Below, piece after piece: positions 9,034-17,548 of a DNA stretch of 49,481 nt. The DNA is from Mycolicibacterium hodleri (GTDB taxonomy: Bacteria; Actinomycetota; Actinomycetes; Mycobacteriales; Mycobacteriaceae). The DNA lies in NCBI RefSeq assembly GCF_025822245.1, contig NZ_JACKTL010000018.1, positions 1 to 49,481 on the forward strand, read 5' to 3'. Every line of letters begins with the position of its first letter. Position 1 is the first letter of the stretch. A program made the position numbers and the translations under genes. Below the pieces are notes generated by a model, which was not told where the DNA came from, ran no database searches, and worked only from the letters and a program-made list of their open reading frames with translations.

Positions 9034-10032
9034 TTACGTGCAACCGCACGAATTGCGATGGTGGAAGGTGGTCGGCACCCGGATGCGTTGCGGTGCATCG
9101 TCACTGCCACGGATTCGGCGCAGGAGAAGTTCGACCGCCGTGGCGCCGATCGCGTCCACGTCCTGCGCTGCCGCGGTGAGCCTGGGCTCGAACAGATCCG
9201 ACCACTCGAAGTCGTCGTAACAGACGAACGCCACGTCGGCCGGGATCGACAGACCGAGACGGCGGACGGCCTTCAGCGACCCGATGGTCATGGAGTTGTT
9301 CAACGACACCAGCGCGGTGGGCCGGTCGGCACCGGACAACAGCGCGTACACCTCGCGTTCGGCGACGTCGGTGCTGGAGGCTCCGTCGAGCACCAAGGCG
9401 GGGTCGACGGCGAGGCCACGGGCGGCCAGCGCCGCGGAGTACCCGTCGAATCGCTCGGTGGTGGAGGAGATTCCGGCCAAGCCCCGGACGACGCCGATCC
9501 GCCGGTGCCCCAGGTCGAGCAGGTGCTCGGTCAGCGACCGGGCCGACTCGACGTTCTCCGGGCCGACCTGGTCGCTGCCGACGTCGACGCCGCGGTCGAT
9601 GAGGACCAGCGGTGTCTTCGTCTTGGCGATCGTCGGGAGCGTGACGCGCTCCGACCCGGCCGCGGGCGCCACGATCATCCCGTCGACCTGCCGGTCCAAC
9701 AGCGAACCGGTGACCCGCTTCTCGGAGTCCACGTCGTCGTGGGAATCTCCCACGATCAGCACGTAACCGGCGTCCGAGAGCGCCCGCTCGACGGCGTGCA
9801 CCAGGCTGCCGAAGTACGGGTTCGTCAACGCGGAGATGGAGAGTCCGACGGTGTGCGTGCGTCCTGCGGCCAGCGACCGGGCCACGACGTTGCGGCGGTA
9901 CCCGGTCTTCTCGATGGCCGCCTCGACGCGGAGCCGGGTGGCCCCGTCGACTCTGCGCGTGCCGTTGAGCACGTGCGACACCGTGGAGGCGGAGACCCCC
10001 GCGAGACGGGCGACGTCGCCCATCGTGGTCAC
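9034..10032 (-). CDS. LacI-family transcriptional regulator
   Basis: Sugar-responsive repressor, 332 aa. The GTG at 10032 overlaps the upstream kinase stop (GTGA), so translation is coupled. The N-terminal helix-turn-helix and hinge are clear: VARLAGVSASTVSHVLNG, then AAIEKTGYRRNVVARSLA. The periplasmic-binding-protein-like effector domain follows (TVGLSISALTNPYFG, DRQVDGMIVAP, LGHRRIGVV, DVAFVCYDDFEWSDLFEPRLTA). It is encoded inside the operon it probably controls. LacI-type palindromes lie at 14447-14473 in front of the first operon gene. The likely inducer is the transported sugar or its phosphate. Confidence 0.92.
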   Translation of the reverse strand: MTTMGDVARLAGVSASTVSHVLNGTRRVDGATRLRVEAAIEKTGYRRNVVARSLAAGRTHTVGLSISALTNPYFGSLVHAVERALSDAGYVLIVGDSHDDVDSEKRVTGSLLDRQVDGMIVAPAAGSERVTLPTIAKTKTPLVLIDRGVDVGSDQVGPENVESARSLTEHLLDLGHRRIGVVRGLAGISSTTERFDGYSAALAARGLAVDPALVLDGASSTDVAEREVYALLSGADRPTALVSLNNSMTIGSLKAVRRLGLSIPADVAFVCYDDFEWSDLFEPRLTAAAQDVDAIGATAVELLLRRIRGSDDAPQRIRVPTTFHHRNSCGCT

Positions 10033-10688
10033 CGTAGACGCACGATCCGGTCGGCCCGGCCCGCGGTCGACTCGATGAGTTGGGCGTTGCGCTCGTCGGG
10101 CCCCAGCGCCCAGAACGCCGCGTCCTCCGGTGACTTGCCGTACGCCTCGTGTCGGCGCAGCAGCCGCTGATGGCGAACGTCGGTGTCGGGGGCCAGGAAC
10201 CACACTTCGTCGATGCCGGACCGGGCCGCCGGCCACGCGTCGACGTCCAACAGGAGGTAGTTGCCCTCGGTGACCACCAGCGGCACCGTGGGTGGGACGG
10301 GAATCGACGAACCGATGGACTCCTCGATCTCGCGGAGAAACCGGGGCGCATACACGATCGCGTCGTCGGCGCGCTGCGCCCGCAGGGTCGCGATCAGCCG
10401 CGCGTAGCCACCGTCGTCGAACGTGTCGTGCGCACCCTTGCGGTCCCGGCGGCCCAGGTCGAGCAGCACGTCGTTGGCCAGATGGAAGCCGTCCATCGGG
10501 ACGAGCACGGCGACGTCCGGACCGAGCGCGGTGACGAGTTGCTCGGCGACGGTGGACTTCCCGGCTCCCGGAGCGCCGGTGAGACCGAGGACTCGGCGTT
10601 CGCCGTCGACGACGAGCGCCTTGGCCCAGGCGACCAGTTGGTCGAGGGTGGCGTCCTGCACGTCCTGCTCGATGCTCACCGTTCTCAC
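10029..10688 (-). CDS. P-loop nucleoside/sugar kinase-like protein (FrcK/uridine-kinase type)
   Basis: Small soluble kinase-like protein, 219 aa from the GTG at 10688, which overlaps the PfkB stop; a GTG at 10679 is also possible. Walker A is GLTGAPGAGKST near the N-terminus. PMDGFHLAND and DTFDDGGYARLI are characteristic of the uridine kinase/pantothenate-kinase-like fold, and VVTEGNYLLLD is the lid/Walker-B-like strand. Proteins of this group accompany FrcBCA fructose transporters (FrcK) in rhizobia. It lies between PfkB and LacI with overlapping ends, so it belongs to the sugar operon. Its substrate is not established. Confidence 0.75.
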   Translation of the reverse strand: MRTVSIEQDVQDATLDQLVAWAKALVVDGERRVLGLTGAPGAGKSTVAEQLVTALGPDVAVLVPMDGFHLANDVLLDLGRRDRKGAHDTFDDGGYARLIATLRAQRADDAIVYAPRFLREIEESIGSSIPVPPTVPLVVTEGNYLLLDVDAWPAARSGIDEVWFLAPDTDVRHQRLLRRHEAYGKSPEDAAFWALGPDERNAQLIESTAGRADRIVRLR

Positions 10689-11596
10689 TTTCGAATCTGT
10701 TCGTTGGACAGTTCGCCCAACCATGCCCGCGGGCCGACCACCGAACACCGAAGGGCCGCCACCTGGGCGGAGCGCTCGATGCGTTCGGCCACACTGCCGT
10801 CGCCGCAGGCCGAGAAGTACGAATACGCACCGTGAAAGGCGTCCCCGGCTCCCAGGGTGTCGACCACCACCACCGGGGGCACCGGCACCGATCCGCACTC
10901 GCCGTCCGACCACCACTGGACGGGATCACCGCCGTGGGTGGTGACCACGGTACGCACGCTGCCACCGATCAGTGCCGCGGCGGTGGACTCGGCAGTGTCG
11001 GTGCCTGGTACGCGGAAGTCATTGGAGCACACCATGTCCGTGGCATGCCCGGCGAGGTCGCCCATCACCGGTTTCCATCGGCCGGCGTCCACGACCAGCG
11101 TGGTCGACCGTTCCCGCGCATGCCGGGCGGCGGCGAGGGCGATCAGGGGATGATGCCCGTCGACCAGCACCACGTCGGCGTCGGCCACCACGTCGCCGAG
11201 CCCTTCCGGCGGTGTCGCGTCGGAGTTCACGGCGTCCAGCGAGACGACCGACCGGTCACCGGTCGACTCGACGACCGACACCGCGGAGACGGGCACCGCT
11301 CGGGTGGTGCCCGCCGCCGCGTCGACCACGGTCACCCCATGGGCGGCGAGATCGGCCCGGATCAAGTCGGCGATCGGGTCGTCGCCGAGCGCGGTCACCA
11401 GGGTCGCGTCGCCACCGAGGGCGGCGAAGGTGACCGCCGCGTTGGCGGCCGGTCCACCCGCGGCGACGAACTGCGCGGCCGAGGTGATCTTCTGGTTCAC
11501 CGCAGGCGCCTTGGCGATGCGGTGGATCACGTCGAGTGTCGCCAAGCCGACGAAGACCCCAACCGGGGCCTTCTCAGAGACCGGCGCGTTCCTCAT
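10685..11596 (-). CDS. PfkB-family carbohydrate kinase
   Basis: Ribokinase/fructokinase superfamily kinase that phosphorylates an imported sugar with ATP. 303 aa from the ATG at 11596, preceded by GGAGGAG, with a 23-bp overlap with the end of the ABC ATPase gene. The N-terminal PfkB signature region reads AAGGPAANAAVTFAALGG, and the C-terminal anion-hole/catalytic motif is DTLGAGDAFHGAYSY (catalytic Asp in GAGD). The sequence alone cannot separate fructokinase, ribokinase or 1-phosphofructokinase. A co-operonic aldolase favours a hexose or ketose route. Confidence 0.9.
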   Translation of the reverse strand: MRNAPVSEKAPVGVFVGLATLDVIHRIAKAPAVNQKITSAAQFVAAGGPAANAAVTFAALGGDATLVTALGDDPIADLIRADLAAHGVTVVDAAAGTTRAVPVSAVSVVESTGDRSVVSLDAVNSDATPPEGLGDVVADADVVLVDGHHPLIALAAARHARERSTTLVVDAGRWKPVMGDLAGHATDMVCSNDFRVPGTDTAESTAAALIGGSVRTVVTTHGGDPVQWWSDGECGSVPVPPVVVVDTLGAGDAFHGAYSYFSACGDGSVAERIERSAQVAALRCSVVGPRAWLGELSNEQIRK

Positions 11597-12368
11597 CGGT
11601 CGGCTCCTCCGCACCCGTCATGAGCGCCACCACCTCGGACATCGAGCGCGTCTTCGGGTCGACGACCCCGGCGCGCTGACCGAGCCGGTGAATGTGAATG
11701 CGGTCGGCGACCTCGAACACGTGCGGCATGTCGTGGCTGATGAGCACCACGGGGATGCCACGGTCGCGGATCGACTGGATGAGGTCGATGACCTGTCCGG
11801 ACTCTCGGACGCCGAGAGCGGCCGTCGGCTCGTCCATGATGATCACGCCCTTGCCGAATGCGGCGGCCCGCGCCACCGCGACGCCCTGACGCTGCCCACC
11901 GGACAACGTCTCGACCGCCTGGTTCACCGACTTGATGCCGATCTTTAGGTCGGCGAGGTGCTGGGAGGCCTCCTCGCGCATCCTCGGCATGTCCAGTCGG
12001 CGGAACAGGCTGCCTGCCAGACCCCTTCGCCGAACCTCGCGGCCGAGGTACAGGTTCGACGCGATGTCGAGGGCCTGTACGACCGCCAGATCCTGGTACA
12101 CCGTCTCGATGCCGGCGGCTCGAGCGTCGCGAGTGTTCTTGAACGACACGGGTGTTCCGTTCATCAGCATCTCGCCGGAGTCCGGAACCACCGCGCCGGC
12201 CAGGGCCTTGATGAGGCTGGTCTTTCCGGCGCCGTTGTCGCCGATGACCGCGAGCACCTCGCCCGCGCGCAGTTCGAAGTCGGCCCCGTTGATCGCCGTC
12301 ACGTTGCCGTACTTCTTGACCAGTCCTCGCGCCTCGAGGACCGGCGCACCGCTCGTCGTGGTCGTCAT
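11574..12368 (-). CDS. Sugar ABC transporter ATP-binding protein (single-domain CUT2, FrcA-like)
   Basis: Cytoplasmic ATPase of the sugar importer, 264 aa. The ATG at 12368 has AGGAGG just upstream and overlaps the permease stop (ATGA). Walker A is GDNGAGKTS, the signature LSGGQRQGVAVARA, Walker B VIIMDEPTAAL, and the switch histidine is in LISHDM. CUT2 ATPases such as RbsA have two fused ATPase domains. This one has one, as in the fructose transporter FrcA, and would act as a homodimer. Confidence 0.92.
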   Translation of the reverse strand: MTTTTSGAPVLEARGLVKKYGNVTAINGADFELRAGEVLAVIGDNGAGKTSLIKALAGAVVPDSGEMLMNGTPVSFKNTRDARAAGIETVYQDLAVVQALDIASNLYLGREVRRRGLAGSLFRRLDMPRMREEASQHLADLKIGIKSVNQAVETLSGGQRQGVAVARAAAFGKGVIIMDEPTAALGVRESGQVIDLIQSIRDRGIPVVLISHDMPHVFEVADRIHIHRLGQRAGVVDPKTRSMSEVVALMTGAEEPTDEERAGL

Positions 12369-13372
12369 TGTGACCTCCTGCGGGCGAATTGGTCGACGGC
12401 CACCGCGACGATCACGAGGACACCGGTCGCGATGTTCTGGTACAGGTTGTCGACGCCGGCCTGGGTGAGACCGTTGCGCAGGACGCCGACGATCAACGTG
12501 CCTACCAGCGTCCCGCCGACGCCGCCGCGGCCGCCGAACAGACTCGTTCCACCGATGACCACCGCCGTGATCGACTCGAGGTTCGCGTTCTGGTACGCGT
12601 TCGGGTCGGCGTTCGGGATGCGGCCGAGCGCGGCCCACGCGGCGATGGCGGCGATCACACCCGTGGTGAGGTAGACGGAGAACAGCACCCGCTGGGACTT
12701 GATGCCCGACAGGTTCGATGCTTGCGGGTTGCCGCCGACGGCGTAAACGTGTTTGCCCCAAGCGGTTTGGGACAGCGCGTACCACATCACCAGGTAGACC
12801 AGGAGCATCGTGACCACGCCGTACGTGGTCGAGAACGACCCGACGCGGAAGGACGTGCCCAGGAAGGTGAGCAGTCCCGGTTCCACGCGGTAGGTCTCGG
12901 AGCCCGCGAGCAGCCGGGTGGCCGCCTGGATCGCGGTGAACGTTCCCAGCGTGACGATGAACGGCGGCAGTCGCAGTGCCGTGACCAGGCCGCCGTTGAC
13001 CGCCCCGAACACCACGCACACCAGCAGCGTCGACCCCAGGGCCATGAACGGTCCGCCGGCACCGGCACTTTGGGCCATCACGATTGTCCCGAAGACGGCC
13101 ACCGCACCGATCGAGAGGTCGATGCCGGAGGTGAGGATGATCAGCGTCTGGCCGACGGCGAGGATGCCGACGACGACCGACTGCTGCAGGATCAGCGAGA
13201 CGTTCTGCGGGTTGAGGAACGAGTCCGAGACCGCGCTGAAGATGACGATGGCGATGACCAACGCCACCAGCGGACCGAGCAACGGCTCACGCAGGAGGTT
13301 GCCTGCGTTGAACCGGCTCGCGACCGACGGCCGTGCCGTAGACGGTGCCGTCTCAGGAGCGCCAGTGGTCAT
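12365..13372 (-). CDS. Sugar ABC transporter permease (CUT2, FrcC/RbsC-like)
   Basis: Integral membrane channel subunit, 335 aa, ATG at 13372 overlapping the binding-protein stop (ATGA). It has about eight to ten hydrophobic helices. Family marks are VGQTLIILTSGIDLSIGA and the cytoplasmic loop GKHVYAVGGNPQASNLSGI, followed by AVVIGGTSLFGGRGGVGGTL. It pairs with the ATPase and lipoprotein of the same operon. A short polar N-terminus precedes the first helix (residues 1-30). Confidence 0.93.
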   Translation of the reverse strand: MTTGAPETAPSTARPSVASRFNAGNLLREPLLGPLVALVIAIVIFSAVSDSFLNPQNVSLILQQSVVVGILAVGQTLIILTSGIDLSIGAVAVFGTIVMAQSAGAGGPFMALGSTLLVCVVFGAVNGGLVTALRLPPFIVTLGTFTAIQAATRLLAGSETYRVEPGLLTFLGTSFRVGSFSTTYGVVTMLLVYLVMWYALSQTAWGKHVYAVGGNPQASNLSGIKSQRVLFSVYLTTGVIAAIAAWAALGRIPNADPNAYQNANLESITAVVIGGTSLFGGRGGVGGTLVGTLIVGVLRNGLTQAGVDNLYQNIATGVLVIVAVAVDQFARRRSQ

Positions 13373-14379
13373 GAACCGGCTTTGCCCCAGCAGTTCTGCT
13401 CGCCCCAGGCGGTGTCCTTGGAGTCGAGTCCGGCGACGGGCTTGTCCGTCACCAGCTGTGAACCGGTGTCGTTGAATCCGCTGGGCTTGGTGCCGTCCTT
13501 GGCGAACTTCACCACGGCCTGCACGCCGAGCTCGGCCATCTTCGCCGGGAACTGCAACACCGTGGCGCCGATCTTTCCGGCCTTCACGTCGGCGATGCCG
13601 GTGCAGCTGCCGTCGATCGAACCGATGGTGATCTGGTTCGCGCGGTTCGCGGCCTGGATCGCCTGGTAGGCGCCGGCGGCCGCCGGCTCGTTGATCGTGT
13701 AGAGCGCGTTGATGCCCGGTGCGCGCTGGAGGATGTTCTCCATGGCGGTCTGCGCCTTGGTCTGGTCGCCGTTGGTGTTCTCCTGGCCGACGATCTCCGG
13801 CGAGCCGTTCGCGATGCCGAAGCCCTCGAGGAACCCGTCGTGCCGGAAGGTGTCGACGGTGCCGCCGGGGGTTCCGTCCAGCATGACGACCTGCGGGGCC
13901 GCGGTGCCGAGCGCGCCCTTCACCCACTTGCCCTGGCTGACACCGGCGGCCTTGTTGTCGGTGGCGAACGTCGCGTCGACCGCGTCCTCGGGATCGGTGG
14001 CGGTGTCGAGCGCGATGACGACGACACCGGCGTCGCGCGCCTTCTTGATGGCGTCGAGTACGCCGGTCGAGGAGTTGGGGGTGATCAGGATGCCCTTGAC
14101 GCCCTGGCCGACCATGTTCTCGATGGCCGCGACCTGGCCTTCGTTGTCACCGTCGAACGCGCCTGCGAGCGCGATCAGCTTGGCGTTGTCCTTGTCGGCC
14201 TGCGCCTGGGCCGCCTCACGCAACTTCACGAAGTACGGGTTGGAGTCGGTCTTGGTGATCAGTCCGACCTTGACGCCCTCGGAATTGGACCCGCCGCAGC
14301 CGGTCAGTCCGAGGACCAGCGTGCCGGCCACGAGTGCCGCCCCGACCAGTTGCGTACTCGTGTTGCGCTTTCCGAACAT
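13369..14379 (-). CDS. Sugar ABC transporter substrate-binding lipoprotein (CUT2, FrcB-like)
   Basis: Extracytoplasmic sugar receptor, 336 aa. An N-terminal lipoprotein signal ends in the lipobox LTGC near residue 28. The mature part is a type I periplasmic-binding fold: VGLITKTDSNPYFVKL, then GILITPNSSTGVLDAI, VVVIALDTATDPEDA, VVMLDGTPGGTVDTFRHDG, and NALYTINEPAAAGAYQAI. These match fructose/ribose-type binding proteins; the TNGDQ and NEPAA segments resemble FrcB. First gene of the operon, with palindromic operators about 70 bases upstream and a ribosome site in gggacaagggag. Fructose is the best guess; ribose, inositol or another monosaccharide is possible. Confidence 0.92.
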   Translation of the reverse strand: MFGKRNTSTQLVGAALVAGTLVLGLTGCGGSNSEGVKVGLITKTDSNPYFVKLREAAQAQADKDNAKLIALAGAFDGDNEGQVAAIENMVGQGVKGILITPNSSTGVLDAIKKARDAGVVVIALDTATDPEDAVDATFATDNKAAGVSQGKWVKGALGTAAPQVVMLDGTPGGTVDTFRHDGFLEGFGIANGSPEIVGQENTNGDQTKAQTAMENILQRAPGINALYTINEPAAAGAYQAIQAANRANQITIGSIDGSCTGIADVKAGKIGATVLQFPAKMAELGVQAVVKFAKDGTKPSGFNDTGSQLVTDKPVAGLDSKDTAWGEQNCWGKAGS

Positions 14380-14446
14380 GCGGACTCCCTTGTCCCTGAT
14401 GCGACGGCCGGTCGCGTCGCGCGGTGCTCAGGAGCCTAAGGGGCAG

Positions 14447-14473
14447 GCAAGCGCTTGCGCATGCGCTTTCGCA
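14447..14473. promoter_or_regulatory. LacI-type operator palindromes
   Basis: GCAAGCGCTTGC (14447-14458) is a perfect 12-bp palindrome with the central CG typical of LacI-family operators. Next to it lies GCGCATGCGC and a looser TGCGNNNNCGCA up to 14473. They sit just upstream of the binding-protein gene, with TAGGCT near 14431-14436 as candidate -10. They are the natural target of the operon's own LacI regulator. Confidence 0.6.
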
Positions 14474-14476
14474 AAA

Positions 14477-15568
14477 TCACCGACCCGGGTCGTGGAAGCG
14501 GCCGATGATCGGGATGCGGTCGATGATCCGGTCGCGCAGCCGCGGCTGCTGCACCGGCGGCGGCACGTAGACCGGGGCGGGGGGCACGTATGCCGGGGGC
14601 GGGGCCGCGACCGGCGGCGGGACGTACTCCGGCGCGGGCGCGGGTGGCAGCGCGACGGTCATCGTCTTCGCGACGGCGTTCGCCATCTCCGCCAAGCCGA
14701 CGACGGGGCGCGCCGGCGGTGGAGGTGCCGCGACACGCTCGGATTCGCCTGCCGCACTGATGGTTTGAGCCGTCTCGACCGGGTCGCTGCGGGTCAGGTT
14801 CAGCCCGATCGCCAGCGACAGCGACACCACGAACGTCACCACCCCGACGGCGAGCACACCCACCAGCAGGCCCGCCCGCGACACCGGTCGAAGGCTCAGC
14901 CCACCCAGCCGAGGCCCCGACATGTCGAGCGTCCGGGCGGCGACGAGCGCGGCGCCGCGGGCCAGCGCGAGGTCGGCCTCGGCCGCGGAGAAGACGGCGG
15001 CGACGGTGATCGCCTCGATCGCCGCCACGATCACCGCGACGTCGTCCGAGCCGATGACGAAGATCGCCTCCAGCTCCCGGTCGAGGGCGACGATGACGCT
15101 GCTGGTCAGCTCGATCGTGTCCGCCCGGTCCGCGGGCCGGTCGATGTGCTCGACCGTGACCGCCCCACCGTCGACCACCGCCACGAAGGCCGAGTCCGGC
15201 TCCACGATGCACACCGCGACGTCGTCGTACTCGGTGAGGTCGGCGATGCCTCCGGCCAGGGCGGCGACGGCGGCCGAGTCGGAGACGTGCGCGACGCCGT
15301 GGTGACCCCGCGCCGCGAGGGCGGCGACGACGGCGCCGACGGCGGGTTCCGCGTCGGCGGTCGAGGTGACGCCGACGACGCGAATGCGATGCTCGGGGAT
15401 GACGTCGGGATTCAGCACGGCGCGAATTAGCAGATCGGCGTCGACGTCGTCGATCGCCGGGATGTCGAGCTCACCGCGGTCGACCGGGTCGCCCTCGCCC
15501 GTCGTGCCCTCCACGAGTACCCAGCGCAGCGCCGCCGTGGTGAGCGACAGGCCGAGTACGAGGTCCAC
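14477..15568 (-). CDS. DUF7159-type membrane protein with proline-rich tail
   Basis: 363 aa from the GTG at 15568. The N-terminal domain begins VDLVLGLSLTTAALRWVLVEGTTGEG, an actin/ASKHA-like opening found in a mycobacterial family of unknown function. Residues ~1-200 are soluble, one helix follows (GVLAVGVVTFVVSLSLAIGL), and then a tail rich in PPP/YVPP motifs ends in RDRIIDRIPIIGRFHDPGR. TAACGT (15581-15576) lies seven bases before the GTG, as in leaderless mycobacterial transcripts. It is downstream of the solute-binding receptor kinase, with the operator-like palindrome of site 2 in between. It could be a kinase substrate, given its disordered tail and position; that is inference. Confidence 0.75.
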   Translation of the reverse strand: MDLVLGLSLTTAALRWVLVEGTTGEGDPVDRGELDIPAIDDVDADLLIRAVLNPDVIPEHRIRVVGVTSTADAEPAVGAVVAALAARGHHGVAHVSDSAAVAALAGGIADLTEYDDVAVCIVEPDSAFVAVVDGGAVTVEHIDRPADRADTIELTSSVIVALDRELEAIFVIGSDDVAVIVAAIEAITVAAVFSAAEADLALARGAALVAARTLDMSGPRLGGLSLRPVSRAGLLVGVLAVGVVTFVVSLSLAIGLNLTRSDPVETAQTISAAGESERVAAPPPPARPVVGLAEMANAVAKTMTVALPPAPAPEYVPPPVAAPPPAYVPPAPVYVPPPVQQPRLRDRIIDRIPIIGRFHDPGR

Positions 15569-15575
15569 GGGTTTT

Positions 15576-15581
15576 ACGTTA
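15576..15581 (-). promoter_or_regulatory. Leaderless-type -10 element
   Basis: TAACGT on the minus strand, seven bases before the GTG at 15568. This spacing places transcription start at the first base of the codon, a common arrangement in mycobacteria. No clear -35 is seen. Confidence 0.45.
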
Positions 15582-15646
15582 CCGGTGGGGGCAAGCACCT
15601 CGACCGGTGTGGCGGGAGACCGGGGTCGGCACACCCGGGCAGATTC

Positions 15647-15664
15647 GATATCACCCGTGATATC
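15647..15664. promoter_or_regulatory. Palindromic operator (site 2)
   Basis: GATATCAC, two bases, GTGATATC: perfect 8-bp arms. Its core ATCACCCGTGAT differs by one base from the ATCACCGGTGAT that occurs twice in site 1 (3950-3991). It lies about 65 bp upstream of the leaderless -10 of the DUF7159-type gene and 28 bp downstream of the kinase stop, so it probably controls that gene. Confidence 0.6.
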
Positions 15665-15691
15665 AACTCCCAGAGGGGGTCTGGGCTTGCT

Positions 15692-17503
15692 CTAGCCCGC
15701 CCCGTTGACCACCGGGGTGTCGATCAACCCCTTCTCAACCCCCCACTGCGTCGCGATGGTCCGATACTCGCCCGTCTTCATCAGTTGCTCCAACCCCTGC
15801 TTCAGCGACTCCGCCAGCCCGGACCCCTTGGCCACCGGCCAGCCGTACGGCGCGGCGTCGGTCACCTCCCCCGCCGTCTCCAGGACCCCGGCACTGAGCT
15901 TCACCGCGAAACCGGTCACCGGCGAATCCGCCGACATCGCGTCGACCTCGCCGGCCACCAACGCCTTGGTCAGGTCGTCCTGCCGGGTGAACACCACCAT
16001 GTCGATCGGCGACAACCCGGCCGCCACACACTCGTCGCTCTTGGCCGGCACTTCCTTCGACTCCTGCAATCCACCTTGGGCCACACCAACTTTGAGACCG
16101 CACGCCGCCGACGGCTCCACCGTCGTCCCCGCGCGCCGGGCCCACAGATTGCCCACCCGGAGGTACGTCACGAAGTCGACGCTCTGCTCCCGGTCGACGG
16201 TGTCGGTGAACGACGACGCCCCCACGTCGAAGTTGCCGGCCTGAACCGACGGAATGATGCTGGCGAACGCCGTCTCTCGATAGTCGGCCTCCAGCCCCAA
16301 CGTCCGGGCGATCGCATTCATCAGGTCGACGTCGAAGCCGATGATCTTCCCCTGCGAATCCTTGAACTCGTTGGGCGCGTAGGGAACGTTGACCCCGATC
16401 ACCAGACGACCGGACTGCCGGACGTCTGCGGGCACCGTGGCCGCGATCGACGGGACGGCACCCGCCCGCAGGTTGGGGTCCGGTGGCGCCGTGCTGTTCT
16501 CGACGGCGGCCTGCCTGGTGTCCTCGTTCTCGGGTCCGCTGCGCCACTGCACGACGCCGAACGTGCCGAACGCCGCGACCAGCACCACCGCCGAGACCAC
16601 CGTGACGATCTTGCGGGACGGACGCCAGGCGCCGTTCGTGGGCACCCGGCGGGCCGAGTGCCGACCTGAACGGTTGGCGCCACGCACCGGCGCGCTCAGT
16701 GCGCGACGGGCGGCCGCGGCCAGTTCGGCACCGGTCTGATATCGCTGCGCCGGCTTCTTGGCCATCCCCTTGGCGATCACGTCGTCGAAGGCCGCCAGCC
16801 TCGGGTCGAACGCCGACGGCCGCGGCGGCGCCTGCACCATGTGCCCGGCGATCTGCTGCTCCAGGCTGTCGGCGGGAAAGGGACGCGACCCCGTCAAGCT
16901 CTCGTACAGCACGCACGCCAATGCGTAGACGTCCGAGCGTGGGTCGCTCTGCCCCGCGTCGAAGCGCTCGGGAGCCATGTAGGCCAACGTGCCGAGGGTG
17001 TTGCCGGCGGTCGTCATGCCCTTCTCGCCCGTGGTGCGGGCCAATCCGAAGTCGATCAGGTAGGCGAACTCGTGCCTGGTCAGCAGGATGTTCGACGGCT
17101 TGACGTCCCGGTGGATCAGGTTTGCCTCGTGCGCGGCGTCCAGGGCCGAGGCGACCTGGTCGACGATGGCCACGGCCAGCGCCGGGTCGACCGGACCCTC
17201 CCGCTCGGCGAGGATGTCGCCGAGGGTCTTGCCGTCGATGAGCCGCATGTCCAGGTAGAGCCGCCCGTCGATCTCCCCGTACCCGTGGATCGGCACGACG
17301 TGGGGGTCGCTCAGGCTGGCCGCGGCCTGCGATTCCTTGCGAAAGCGCTGCTGAAAGACGGTGTCCTCGGCCAGGTGCGGAGGGAGTACCTTGAGCGCGA
17401 CGACGCGGTCGGTCCTGGTGTCGTAGGCGCGGTATACCTCACCCATTCCACCGCGGCCCAGCAGCTCGCGCAGCTGATAGTGCCCAAATGGCGTCGCGTC
17501 CAC
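15692..17503 (-). CDS. Receptor Ser/Thr kinase with extracellular amino-acid-type solute-binding domain
   Basis: 603-aa transmembrane kinase; GTG start at 17503 with AAGGAG six bases upstream. Kinase domain about 9-270: GRGGMGEV (16-23), VALK lysine (38), HRD (131-133), DFG (151-153), APE (177-179), an RD kinase. One helix spans about 299-319. Residues ~357-595 form a family 3 (SBP_bac_3) solute-binding domain: RLVIGVNVPYAPNEFKDSQG, IIGFDVDLMNAIARTLG, FASIIPSVQAGNFDVGASSFTDT, VDREQSVDFVTYL and a closing region with SLKQGLEQLMKTGEYRTIATQWG. This domain normally delivers amino acids to ABC transporters, so the protein looks like a direct amino-acid (or opine-like) sensor. Two cysteines (SAACGLK and SDECVA) may pair. 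It starts 45 bp after a carboxyethylornithine-synthase-like gene, probably in the same operon. Confidence 0.93.
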   Translation of the reverse strand: MDATPFGHYQLRELLGRGGMGEVYRAYDTRTDRVVALKVLPPHLAEDTVFQQRFRKESQAAASLSDPHVVPIHGYGEIDGRLYLDMRLIDGKTLGDILAEREGPVDPALAVAIVDQVASALDAAHEANLIHRDVKPSNILLTRHEFAYLIDFGLARTTGEKGMTTAGNTLGTLAYMAPERFDAGQSDPRSDVYALACVLYESLTGSRPFPADSLEQQIAGHMVQAPPRPSAFDPRLAAFDDVIAKGMAKKPAQRYQTGAELAAAARRALSAPVRGANRSGRHSARRVPTNGAWRPSRKIVTVVSAVVLVAAFGTFGVVQWRSGPENEDTRQAAVENSTAPPDPNLRAGAVPSIAATVPADVRQSGRLVIGVNVPYAPNEFKDSQGKIIGFDVDLMNAIARTLGLEADYRETAFASIIPSVQAGNFDVGASSFTDTVDREQSVDFVTYLRVGNLWARRAGTTVEPSAACGLKVGVAQGGLQESKEVPAKSDECVAAGLSPIDMVVFTRQDDLTKALVAGEVDAMSADSPVTGFAVKLSAGVLETAGEVTDAAPYGWPVAKGSGLAESLKQGLEQLMKTGEYRTIATQWGVEKGLIDTPVVNGAG

Positions 17504-17548
17504 CGTCTACTCCTTGGCGGCAGCCACCCCCGTGGCTGTCGACCGAAG

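Noticed and set aside
10857..11623. Plus-strand frames over the PfkB gene
   Set aside because: Antisense to a gene with clear PfkB motifs and tight operon overlaps.
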